Below are positions 1-5,453 of a stretch of 8,049 nt of DNA, piece by piece. The DNA lies in the NCBI GenBank assembly GCA_007134805.1, contig SLKB01000259.1:1-8049 (forward strand). The letters are read 5' to 3'. Source of the stretch: Paracoccaceae bacterium. GTDB taxonomy: Bacteria > Pseudomonadota > Alphaproteobacteria > Rhodobacterales > Rhodobacteraceae. Positions within the stretch are counted from its first letter, which is position 1, and every line of letters begins with the position of its first letter. The position numbers and the translations under genes were made by a program. The notes beneath the pieces are model-generated. The model searched no databases. It saw only the letters and a list, made by a program, of their open reading frames with translations, and was not told where the DNA came from.

Positions 1-443
1 CCGCGCGGCTCACCGAAATAGACGCCCGAGGTCAGCTCGCGCACGATCATGATATCGAGGCCGGCGACGATATCGCGCTTGAGCGAACTGAAATCGGCGA
101 GCGCATCGAAGCATTGCGCCGGGCGCAGGTTCGAGAAGAGGTCAAGCTCCTTGCGCAGCCGCAGGAGCGCGCGCTCGGGCTTCACGGCGAAGTCGAGATC
201 ATCATATTCGGGCCCGCCCACGGCACCCAGCAGCACGGCGTCGGCCGCGTGCGCGCGCTCCATGGTGGCGTCGGTCACGGGAACGCCATGGGCGTCATAG
301 GCCGCGCCACCCACGAGGTCCTCGCTGACATCGAAACCGAGCCCTTGCTTGTCAGCGAACCAGTCGATGACCCGGCGCACCTCTGCCATGACTTCAGGGC
401 CGATGCCGTCTCCGGGCAGAATGAGCAACGAGGGTTGCGCCAT
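1..443 (-). CDS. leuB: 3-isopropylmalate dehydrogenase, N-terminal part
   Basis: Cytosolic enzyme of leucine biosynthesis that oxidatively decarboxylates 3-isopropylmalate to 2-oxoisocaproate with NAD+. The 147 visible residues start [18 protein letters not shown], the classic isopropylmalate/isocitrate dehydrogenase N-terminus. They also hold GAVGGP at 73-78, the [16 protein letters not shown] substrate-binding stretch at 93-108 and [14 protein letters not shown] at 134-147. The family is about 365 residues, so roughly 60% lies beyond the left edge of the window. The start is supported by a strong Shine-Dalgarno (AAGGAGAGG) ending two bases before the ATG, with the GGAG core about five bases away. 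No frameshift is seen. The gene is divergent from the 593-775 ORF. No leucine-rich leader peptide or attenuator is visible upstream. Confidence 0.97.
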   Translation of the reverse strand, partial: MAQPSLLILPGDGIGPEVMAEVRRVIDWFADKQGLGFDVSEDLVGGAAYDAHGVPVTDATMERAHAADAVLLGAVGGPEYDDLDFAVKPERALLRLRKELDLFSNLRPAQCFDALADFSSLKRDIVAGLDIMIVRELTSGVYFGEPR

Positions 444-473
444 GACCTCTCCTTCCGTCTGAGCGTGGCGCCT

Positions 474-502
474 TGGCTAGCTGCTGGACCACGGGGCGTC
501 AA
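474..502 (-). promoter_or_regulatory. putative leuB promoter
   Basis: Read on the minus strand, TTGACG (497-502) is followed after exactly 17 bases by TAGCCA (474-479). This is a good -35 and a weak -10 in sigma-70 spacing. Transcription would start near 467 and leave a leader of about 24 bases before the leuB ATG, containing only the ribosome-binding site. The call rests on hexamer match and spacing alone. Confidence 0.4.
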
Positions 503-561
503 GACTGGGTGGCGCGGTGCTGGGGATTCGGGGTTTTGCCTGAGCGGGCGGGTGTGTTAAT

Positions 562-590
562 CTCGGCCGGTTCAACCTGAAAGGGCCGAG
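562..590 (+). promoter_or_regulatory. small hairpin over the ribosome-binding site of the 593 ORF
   Basis: CTCGGCC (562-568) is complementary to GGCCGAG (584-590), giving a perfect 7-bp stem with a 15-base loop. The 3' arm overlaps the purine stretch AAGGG...GAGGA (581-592) just upstream of the ATG at 593. If transcribed, it could mask the translation start. No T-tract follows, so a terminator is unlikely. The structure is visible; the function is inferred. Confidence 0.35.
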
Positions 591-592
591 GA

Positions 593-775
593 ATGAGCAA
601 GCACATCATTGATCAGAATCATCTCAAGCCGGCGCAGCTCGATCTGCGCCTCGTGTCGTTGCAGCGCCAGCAGGGTCTGCACCGGGCCACGCGGAAGCTC
701 ATCGCGCAGGCGACGGATCGCGCAGGCCAGCGCGTCGCAGCCTATGCGCGGATCGCGCGCGGCCGGTCGGTCTGA
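593..775 (+). CDS. small basic hypothetical protein (60 aa)
   Basis: I do not recognise this protein. It has 60 residues, no signal peptide and no membrane segment, and is rich in Arg, Gln and Ala. Apart from a short N-terminus (MSKHIIDQNH) it looks likely to be helical (PAQLDLRLVSLQRQQGLHRATRKLIAQAT). Support for coding: about 83% of codons end in G or C, the composition looks protein-like, and AAGGG lies seven bases before the ATG. It is divergent from leuB. It sits upstream of the glycosyltransferase in the same direction, separated by a 72-81 bp gap filled by an inverted repeat. It could be a small cytosolic or nucleic-acid-binding protein, or a translated leader ORF for the next gene. 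Chance coding in GC-rich DNA is not excluded. Confidence 0.55.
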   Translation: MSKHIIDQNHLKPAQLDLRLVSLQRQQGLHRATRKLIAQATDRAGQRVAAYARIARGRSV

Positions 776-784
776 GCCCTGCCG

Positions 785-859
785 CATGTGCGTGGCATGC
801 CCTGCGCGACCGACGGGCGAGCATGATCGGGCCGCACGCGTCAGGGCATGCCACGCATG
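785..859 (+). repeat. long inverted repeat spanning the glycosyltransferase start
   Basis: GCGTGGCATGCCCTG (790-804) has an exact reverse complement at 842-856. Pairing extends inward (CGCG 805-808 with CGCG 837-840, past one bulged base at 841). It also extends outward if two bases bulge (CATG 785-788 with CATG 856-859). The unpaired centre is about 28 bases. The 3' arm contains both candidate start codons of the glycosyltransferase (848 and 857) and its AGGG Shine-Dalgarno (843-846). Each arm holds the 8-bp palindrome GGCATGCC (794-801 and 845-852), 51 bp apart. There is no T-tract. It could be a translation-blocking RNA hairpin, a two-site protein-binding element or an mRNA-stabilising structure. 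Confidence 0.75.
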
Positions 860-1825
860 ACGCCCAGCTTCGATGCGGTCGTGATCGGCCGGAACGAGGC
901 ACGGCGCATCGGAGCCTGCCTTGCCGCCGTGGCGCCACTGGCGCGGCGGGTCATCTATGTCGACAGCGGCTCGCGCGATGACAGCGTCGCGCAGGCGCGC
1001 GCCGCCGGCGTCGAGGTGATCGAACTTGATGCCAACCAGCCCTTCACGGCCGCGCGCGGGCGCAATACCGGGTTTGCGGCCTTGCAACCCGATATTGCCG
1101 AGTTTGTCCAGTTCATCGATGCCGACTGCATACTGGAGCAGGACTGGCCCGCGACCGCGATCGGCTTCCTGCGCGAAACCCCGAAGGCCGCGCTGGTGTT
1201 CGGGCGCCAGTTCGAGGCGCGCCCCGATGCCTCGATCTTCAACTTCCTGATCGACTGGGAATGGAACAAACCGCTGGGGGCGGCCCAGCTTTGCGCCGGC
1301 TGCGTGATGATGCGCAGCGCGGCGCTCGCCGATATCGGGGGCTATGAGGCGAGCCTCATCGCGGGTGAGGATGACGATCTGTGCCGGCGGCTGCAGGCGC
1401 GGGGCTGGCAGACCTGGCGGATCGACGCGCTGATGAGTGAACATGACGCGCAACTGCTGGCGCTGTCGCCCTGGTGGCGCCGGACCACGCGCGCGGGGCA
1501 CAGCTATGCGGCCCTCGCCCTGCGCCACCCGGAGGCAAGCCGGGCGCAGTTGCTGCGCGCGATCGGCTGGGGCGGGGTGTTGCCGGCGCTTGCCGTGCTG
1601 GGGCTGATCCTCTGGCCGCCGCTCGTCGGTCTTGTGCTCGTGCTTTATGCAGCGTCCTTCCTGCGCCAGATGCTGCGGTTCCGGCGTATGGCGCTGTCTG
1701 CGGACCGCGCCGCAGGTGCTGCGGGGGCGACGATTCTGGGCAAACTGGCCGAATTCCAGGGTGTCGCAACCTTCTGGCTTCGGCGCCTCGCAGGGCGGCA
1801 GACGCGGCTGATCGAATACAAGTGA
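857..1825 (+). CDS. glycosyltransferase family 2 with C-terminal membrane segment
   Basis: Probably transfers a sugar from a nucleotide-sugar donor to a lipid-linked or surface polysaccharide acceptor at the inner membrane; donor and acceptor are unknown. Of 322 residues, the GT-A domain covers about 5-200. It has the N-terminal VVIGRNEARRI strand, VIYVDSGSRDDS at 32-43, the metal-binding DxD equivalent IDAD at 87-90, and the acidic GEDDDLCRRL motif at 170-179 that supplies the likely catalytic base. WWRRTTRAG at 206-214 resembles the acceptor-side motif. A hydrophobic stretch at about 236-266 should be a membrane hairpin or helix. The ORF is closed upstream by a stop at 824, so the start is ATG 848 or 857. 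I prefer 857 because AGGG (843-846) is one base from 848 but ten from 857. It converges on the stress-protein gene, 43 bp away. No other polysaccharide genes are visible. Confidence 0.88.
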   Translation: MTPSFDAVVIGRNEARRIGACLAAVAPLARRVIYVDSGSRDDSVAQARAAGVEVIELDANQPFTAARGRNTGFAALQPDIAEFVQFIDADCILEQDWPATAIGFLRETPKAALVFGRQFEARPDASIFNFLIDWEWNKPLGAAQLCAGCVMMRSAALADIGGYEASLIAGEDDDLCRRLQARGWQTWRIDALMSEHDAQLLALSPWWRRTTRAGHSYAALALRHPEASRAQLLRAIGWGGVLPALAVLGLILWPPLVGLVLVLYAASFLRQMLRFRRMALSADRAAGAAGATILGKLAEFQGVATFWLRRLAGRQTRLIEYK

Positions 1826-1843
1826 TGGCTGTGCGGCGCCTGT

Positions 1844-1865
1844 CTCGCAGATCATTCACTGCGGG
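1844..1865. terminator. possible weak bidirectional terminator hairpin
   Basis: CTCGCAG (1844-1850) pairs with CTGCGGG (1859-1865), including one G-T pair, around an 8-base loop. It lies in the 43-bp gap between two convergent genes, where a shared terminator would be expected. Neither strand has a clear T-tract, so the call is weak. Confidence 0.25.
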
Positions 1866-1868
1866 CTG

Positions 1869-2294
1869 TCAATCGCGCGTGACATACACCGATTGCTTGG
1901 CATGGCGCACCACTTGCGTGGCGTTTGAGCCCAGCAGATAATCCTTCGCCTCGGGGCGATGGGCCGCCATGATGATGAGATCGACATCGAGCTTGTCGGC
2001 GGCCTTGAGGATCTCGTCATAGATCTTGCCGTGCAGCACATGGGCATGCACATCGACCGCGCCCGGGATGTTCTGCTTGATCCAGCTGCGCATCATGTCA
2101 CCGAAATGGTGCAGCGCCGTCTTCTCGAAGCCGGACTCGAAAAAGCTGCCCACGAGCGACATGCCGAAATCGGGCATCACGCTGACCACATGCAACTCGC
2201 CGCCGCCCTGAAGCAACTTTTGCGCCTCTGCGAGGGGTTTGACCCAGGAAGCGGGCGCGTTCATGTCTATCGGCAGCAGGATCTTCTTGGGCAT
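1869..2294 (-). CDS. universal stress protein, UspF/UspG-like
   Basis: Small cytosolic nucleotide-binding protein of the UspA superfamily, typically induced by starvation, oxygen limitation or stationary phase. Its 141 residues are the length of a single Usp domain. The first strand is KKILLPIDM with the adenine-site Asp at 10. The C-terminal block IIMAAHRPEAKDYLLGSNATQVVRHAKQSVYV (107-138) closely follows the ATP-binding block of E. coli UspF (SHRP ... YLLGSNA ... VVRHA), so ATP binding is likely. I chose the ATG at 2294 over 2306 because GGAG lies six bases upstream of it and the protein then begins MPKKILLPID like its relatives. The spacer upstream carries a possible promoter and a strong palindrome. 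Which stress signal it answers cannot be read here. Confidence 0.93.
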   Translation of the reverse strand: MPKKILLPIDMNAPASWVKPLAEAQKLLQGGGELHVVSVMPDFGMSLVGSFFESGFEKTALHHFGDMMRSWIKQNIPGAVDVHAHVLHGKIYDEILKAADKLDVDLIIMAAHRPEAKDYLLGSNATQVVRHAKQSVYVTRD

Positions 2295-2359
2295 GGTATT
2301 CTCCATCGCGGCTCTGCTTCAGGGGCTGCGGCCCGGAGATGTCATTGCGTCCATCACCT

Positions 2360-2380
2360 GCGCCGGGTGACACCCGGCGC
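2360..2380. promoter_or_regulatory. 21-bp GC-rich palindrome upstream of the usp gene
   Basis: GCGCCGGGTG (2360-2369) and CACCCGGCGC (2371-2380) are exact inverted copies around one central A. The palindrome ends 66 bp before the usp start codon, downstream of a possible promoter. It could be a dimeric repressor operator. In RNA it would form a very stable 8-bp stem with a 5-base loop in the usp leader. No T-tract follows on the minus strand, so it is not a standard terminator. The repeat is certain; its role is inferred. Confidence 0.5.
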
Positions 2381-2411
2381 GCGCCTGGATTCTCCAAGCA
2401 GCAGCACCGCC

Positions 2412-2442
2412 ATTATCGACACTACCCCCTGCGATGACGCAA
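2412..2442 (-). promoter_or_regulatory. possible usp promoter
   Basis: On the minus strand TTGCGT (2437-2442) is followed after 19 bases by GATAAT (2412-2417). The -10 is good but the spacing is two bases longer than ideal. The 10-bp palindrome TTCGGCCGAA (2448-2457) lies just upstream of the -35. No FNR/FnrL-type TTGAT-N4-ATCAA site was found in this spacer. Confidence 0.3.
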
Positions 2443-2529
2443 GCAGTTTCGGCCGAAGAGGGACGCGGATCGGGAATTAAGCCCAGACGGGGAAGGCGTG
2501 ACTGTGCGGCGGCTGTGTCGGGTTATGGC

Positions 2530-2547
2530 GCTGACGCGCCGGTCAGC
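2530..2547 (-). terminator. hairpin at the end of the EAL gene, possible terminator
   Basis: GCTGAC and GTCAGC (2530-2535 and 2542-2547) form a perfect 6-bp stem with a 6-base loop. It overlaps the EAL stop codon (2543-2545, minus strand). No U-tract follows in the direction of transcription. It may act as a weak terminator or a 3'-end stabiliser separating the EAL and usp transcripts. Confidence 0.3.
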
Positions 2548-3385
2548 CCGCCTTGTGCGCCTTGAGTTGCGAGACTTTCCAGGGCTCCTGCACGCTCGGG
2601 GCGCCGAAATAATAGCCCTGCAGACAATCCACCCCAAGATCGACCAGCATCCGCGCGTCCTTGGAGCACTCGACGGATTCCGCGACCGTGAACATGTCGA
2701 AATGGCGCGCGATCGTCACGAGAGCCTGGGTCACGATCTGATTGTCGGGATTTTCCGAGATATTGCGGATGAATGATCCGTCGATCTTGACGATGTCGAA
2801 ATAGAATTCCTTGAGATAGCGGAAGGCCGTGTAGCCCGCGCCGAAGTCATCGAGCGCAAAGCAGATGCCGCGCTCCTGCATGTCCTGCATGAAGACGGTC
2901 ACCAGATCGGGCATGATCATCGCGGAGGACTCGGTGATCTCGAGGATCAGCCGCTCGCCCAGCGTCGAGTCGCTGCGCAACCCGCGCTCCAGCGTCGAGA
3001 GCCAGTCGGGATAGCCGATCGAGCGCGCCGACATGTTGATCGAAAGCCGGATCGAGGGTTCCGCCCTGAGCGTGGCAAGGCCCAGCTCCAGCGCCATGCA
3101 GTCGATGCGACGCCCCAGTTCATTGGTCTCGACCGCGTCCATGAAATCACCGGCCGGGATGATCCTGCCAGTATCATCCATGATCCGGATCAGACCTTCG
3201 TAAAAGGCGGCGCGGCGGGTCATGCGGGATTGCACGACAGGTTGAAAGGCCAGCATGCTCCGCTTCTCGTCGAGCGCATCACGCACGAGGTTGAGCGTGT
3301 CGCGGCGCTGTGCTTCCGCTGCGGCGGAAAGTGGTGAATCGTAAACCAGATCATCCGGATAGCGCTTTGATGATGCAAAAGTCAT
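2543..3385 (-). CDS. stand-alone EAL-domain c-di-GMP phosphodiesterase
   Basis: Predicted to hydrolyse cyclic di-GMP to pGpG and so shift cells between motile and sessile states. Nearly all of its 280 residues form one EAL domain, with no GGDEF, PAS, receiver or membrane segment. The catalytic set looks complete: E63 in the signature (here EGL with R67), N117 in INMSA, E149 in LEITES, D179-D180 in DDFGAGY, K200 in VKIDGSF, E236 in AESVE and Q256 in LQGYYFG. The signature Ala is Gly, and the usual AEGVE is AESVE; neither change removes a metal ligand. Activity is therefore likely but unproven. I chose the ATG at 3385 because GGAG lies six bases upstream; GTG 3409 and ATG 3400 lack such a site. 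A CtrA box lies 40-54 bp upstream. Confidence 0.92.
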   Translation of the reverse strand: MTFASSKRYPDDLVYDSPLSAAAEAQRRDTLNLVRDALDEKRSMLAFQPVVQSRMTRRAAFYEGLIRIMDDTGRIIPAGDFMDAVETNELGRRIDCMALELGLATLRAEPSIRLSINMSARSIGYPDWLSTLERGLRSDSTLGERLILEITESSAMIMPDLVTVFMQDMQERGICFALDDFGAGYTAFRYLKEFYFDIVKIDGSFIRNISENPDNQIVTQALVTIARHFDMFTVAESVECSKDARMLVDLGVDCLQGYYFGAPSVQEPWKVSQLKAHKAG

Positions 3386-3424
3386 TTTGATCTCCGTCAT
3401 TTGGGTCACTATTCGCCCAGAGAT

Positions 3425-3439
3425 TTAAACCGCAGTTAA
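3425..3439. promoter_or_regulatory. CtrA-type binding site between the EAL gene and argH
   Basis: TTAA (3425-3428), seven bases, TTAA (3436-3439) is an exact match to the alphaproteobacterial CtrA full-site consensus TTAA-N7-TTAA. It sits in the AT-rich core (about 3421-3475) of the divergent intergenic region, 40 bp upstream of the EAL start codon and 119 bp upstream of argH. Its position fits a promoter-proximal regulator site for the EAL gene. A TAAAAT at 3455-3460 is a possible -10 on the argH side, without a clear -35. Confidence 0.55.
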
Positions 3440-3500
3440 AAGCAGCAGCTTGCCTAAAATTGGACGCTTTTTACGCAGCGCGGCCAGTGCATTGCCTTCA

Positions 3501-3529
3501 GCATCCCCGAGCCGTATACGCGGGGCTGC
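3501..3529 (+). promoter_or_regulatory. possible hairpin in the argH leader
   Basis: GCATCCCCG (3501-3509) pairs with CGGGGCTGC (3521-3529) with one mismatch, around an 11-base loop. It ends 29 bp before the argH start codon. There is no T-tract and no recognisable riboswitch or ARG-box. It may affect leader structure only, or be chance in GC-rich DNA. Confidence 0.22.
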
Positions 3530-3558
3530 AATGCGCGATCCGCAGCTGGGGGCGACAC

Positions 3559-4950
3559 ATGGACAGGCCGAATGCCAATGCAATGTGGGGCGGGCGCTTC
3601 CAGTCCGGGCCCGATGCGATCATGGAGGCGATCAATGCCTCGATCGGCTTCGACAAGCGCCTGGCCCCGCAGGATATCGCAGGCTCGCGCGCGCATGCTG
3701 CGATGCTCGCCGCGTGCGGGATCATCACCGAAGAGGACCAGCGCGCAATCGATGCAGGCCTCGCCCAGATCCTCGAAGAAATCGAGGCGGGCGCGTTCGA
3801 GTTCAAGCCGGCGCTCGAAGACATTCACATGAATGTCGAGGCGCGGCTGCGGGATCTGATCGGCCCGGCCGCGGGGCGGCTGCACACGGCGCGGTCGCGC
3901 AATGACCAGGTGGCGGTCGATTTCCGGCTTTGGGTGCGCGCGCAATGCGACGCGGCGATCGCGGGGCTCGAGGCGCTGATGCGGGCGTTTCTCGCACAGG
4001 CCGAGGCCGGGGCGGATTGGGTGATGCCGGGCTTCACGCATCTGCAAAGCGCCCAGCCCGTGACCTGGGGCCATCACATGCTGGCCTATGTCGAGATGTT
4101 CGCCCGCGACCGCGCGCGGTTTGTCGATGCGCGCGCGCGCATGAACGAATGTCCGCTTGGTGCTGCGGCGCTGGCCGGCACGTCCTTTCCGATCGACCGG
4201 CAGATGACCGCGCAGGCGCTGGGCTTCGACCGGCCCACGGCAAATTCGCTCGACACAGTGTCGGATCGCGATTTCGCGCTCGAGTTCCTCTCGGCCGCAG
4301 CGATATGCGCGACGCATCTGTCGCGCTTTGCAGAGGAGCTGGTGATCTGGTCCTCGGCGCAGTTCCGTTTCGTGCGGCTCTCGGACCGGTTCTCGACCGG
4401 GTCGAGCATCATGCCGCAGAAGCGCAACCCCGACGCGGCGGAATTGCTGCGCGCCAAGCTCGGGCGCATCCTGGGTGCGGGTGTTGCGTTGTTCACGGTC
4501 ATGAAGGGGCTGCCGCTGGCCTATTCCAAGGACATGCAGGAAGACAAGGAACAGGTCTTTGATGCGGCCGACACGCTGATCCTCGGCCTAGCGGCGATGG
4601 AGGGGATGCTGCGCGATCTCGAGCCGCAGCGCGACACGCTTGAAGCAGCGGCGGCCTCCGGGTTCTCGACGGCGACGGATCTTGCCGACTGGCTGGTGCG
4701 TGCGCTGAACCTTCCCTTCCGCGACGCGCATCACGTCACGGGCACGCTTGTGGCCCGCGCCGAGCAGAAAGGGTGCGATCTGGCCGATCTTTCGCTGAGC
4801 GAAATGCAGGCCGTGCATGGAGAAATCACGCAAGACATCTATTCTGTGCTGGGGGTGCGCAACTCCGTCGCCAGCCGGACCAGCCATGGCGGCACCGCAC
4901 CCGCCAATGTCCGTGCGCAGATCGCACGCTGGAAAGAGGTGCTGGAATGA
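3559..4950 (+). CDS. argH: argininosuccinate lyase
   Basis: Last step of arginine biosynthesis: cleaves argininosuccinate to arginine and fumarate in the cytosol. The 463 residues are the usual length, with active sites built from three subunits of the family's homotetramer. Visible motifs are MWGGRF at 9-14, [10 protein letters not shown] at 109-118, the THLQSAQP block with H161, and the fumarase/ASL signature [12 protein letters not shown] at 281-292 carrying the catalytic serine loop. [11 protein letters not shown] sits near the C-terminus. The frame stays open upstream to a TTG at 3460. I prefer ATG 3559 because homologues begin just before MWGGRF and a GGGGG stretch lies six bases upstream. 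The stop overlaps the next start by four bases (ATGA). It is the first gene of the rightward unit and divergent from the EAL gene. Confidence 0.98.
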   Translation: MDRPNANAMWGGRFQSGPDAIMEAINASIGFDKRLAPQDIAGSRAHAAMLAACGIITEEDQRAIDAGLAQILEEIEAGAFEFKPALEDIHMNVEARLRDLIGPAAGRLHTARSRNDQVAVDFRLWVRAQCDAAIAGLEALMRAFLAQAEAGADWVMPGFTHLQSAQPVTWGHHMLAYVEMFARDRARFVDARARMNECPLGAAALAGTSFPIDRQMTAQALGFDRPTANSLDTVSDRDFALEFLSAAAICATHLSRFAEELVIWSSAQFRFVRLSDRFSTGSSIMPQKRNPDAAELLRAKLGRILGAGVALFTVMKGLPLAYSKDMQEDKEQVFDAADTLILGLAAMEGMLRDLEPQRDTLEAAAASGFSTATDLADWLVRALNLPFRDAHHVTGTLVARAEQKGCDLADLSLSEMQAVHGEITQDIYSVLGVRNSVASRTSHGGTAPANVRAQIARWKEVLE

Positions 4951-5096
4951 CGAGGACGCGCTGTGCCCTTTGCCTTGCCACCCTGCTGGCGCTGGCGGCC
5001 TGCGGGGCCGATGGCCCTCCCCAGTATGAACCACCGCAGGCCCCGGGGGTGAGTGTCTCGGGCGAGATGCGGATGGGGGTCGCGGGTCGGTTATGA
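4947..5096 (+). CDS. small lipoprotein, LptM-like
   Basis: A 49-residue predicted lipoprotein. Residues 1-18 are a signal peptide (basic MTRTR, then a hydrophobic core) ending in the lipobox LAAC, with Cys19 the lipidated residue. The mature start [12 protein letters not shown] resembles the CGxxGPLYxPP start of LptM (YifL), the lipoprotein that helps the LPS translocon LptDE mature. LptM relatives are commonly encoded beside lysA or dapF, and here lysA is two genes downstream. The tail ([15 protein letters not shown]) is short and uncharacterised. ATG 4947 overlaps the argH stop, with AGAGG seven bases upstream, and the ORF's own stop overlaps the next start (ATGA). Lipoprotein assignment is firm; the LptM link is inferred from one motif plus context. 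Confidence 0.85.
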   Translation: MTRTRCALCLATLLALAACGADGPPQYEPPQAPGVSVSGEMRMGVAGRL

Positions 5097-5431
5097 GCCC
5101 TTTGCGCATGCTATATCTCGCGCTTGCGATCTGGGGCAGCATCCATCCGATGTACTGGTTCATCACGTGGTTCGTGCAGAATGAATGGTCGCTCATGGCG
5201 ATGGTCGATGCCTGGCATGCGAATGCGGCAACTTCCGGGCTGGTCTGGGATCTGACGATCGCAGCGATTGCGCTCACGGTCTTCGTTCTGGTCGAGACCT
5301 GGCAGCGGCGGCGCTTCATCGGGCTTCTGGCAATCCCGGCGACCTTCTGTATCGGGGTGTCCTGCGGGGTGCCGCTCTATCTGTTCCTGCGTTCGCGCCC
5401 GGACCCTGCCCCCGCTGCACCGCAGCCCTGA
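5093..5431 (+). CDS. DUF2834-family small inner-membrane protein
   Basis: 112 residues with about three transmembrane helices: roughly 6-28, 46-67 and 75-98, followed by a Pro/Ala-rich tail (RPDPAPAAPQP). The aromatic first helix (WGSIHPMYWFITWF), the connecting DAWHANAATSG and the VWDLTIAAI helix match what I know of DUF2834, whose function is unknown. The start overlaps the stop of the lipoprotein gene by four bases and has no strong Shine-Dalgarno, which suggests translational coupling. lysA begins 22 bp downstream. Family assignment is from recalled pattern, not a search. Confidence 0.82.
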   Translation: MSPLRMLYLALAIWGSIHPMYWFITWFVQNEWSLMAMVDAWHANAATSGLVWDLTIAAIALTVFVLVETWQRRRFIGLLAIPATFCIGVSCGVPLYLFLRSRPDPAPAAPQP

Positions 5432-5453
5432 TCTGCAAGAAGTCATACGCCCC

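Noticed and set aside
444..592. Leucine attenuator or leader peptide upstream of leuB
   Set aside because: No Leu-rich short ORF or terminator/antiterminator pair lies on the minus strand, and the predicted leader is only about 24 bases.
572..1855. A 427-codon open frame on the minus strand across the glycosyltransferase
   Set aside because: Its translation is low-complexity Arg/Pro/Ala-rich shadow sequence; the plus-strand frame has clear GT2 motifs. Long antisense frames are expected at this GC content.
3460..3558. Extended N-terminus of ArgH from TTG 3460
   Set aside because: The extra 33 residues are not found in ArgH as I know it and overlap the presumed promoter region. ATG 3559 gives the family length.
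5268..5453. Extended N-terminus of LysA overlapping the DUF2834 gene
   Set aside because: The sequence is Arg/Ser-rich out-of-frame shadow of DUF2834. LysA homology starts right after ATG 5454.
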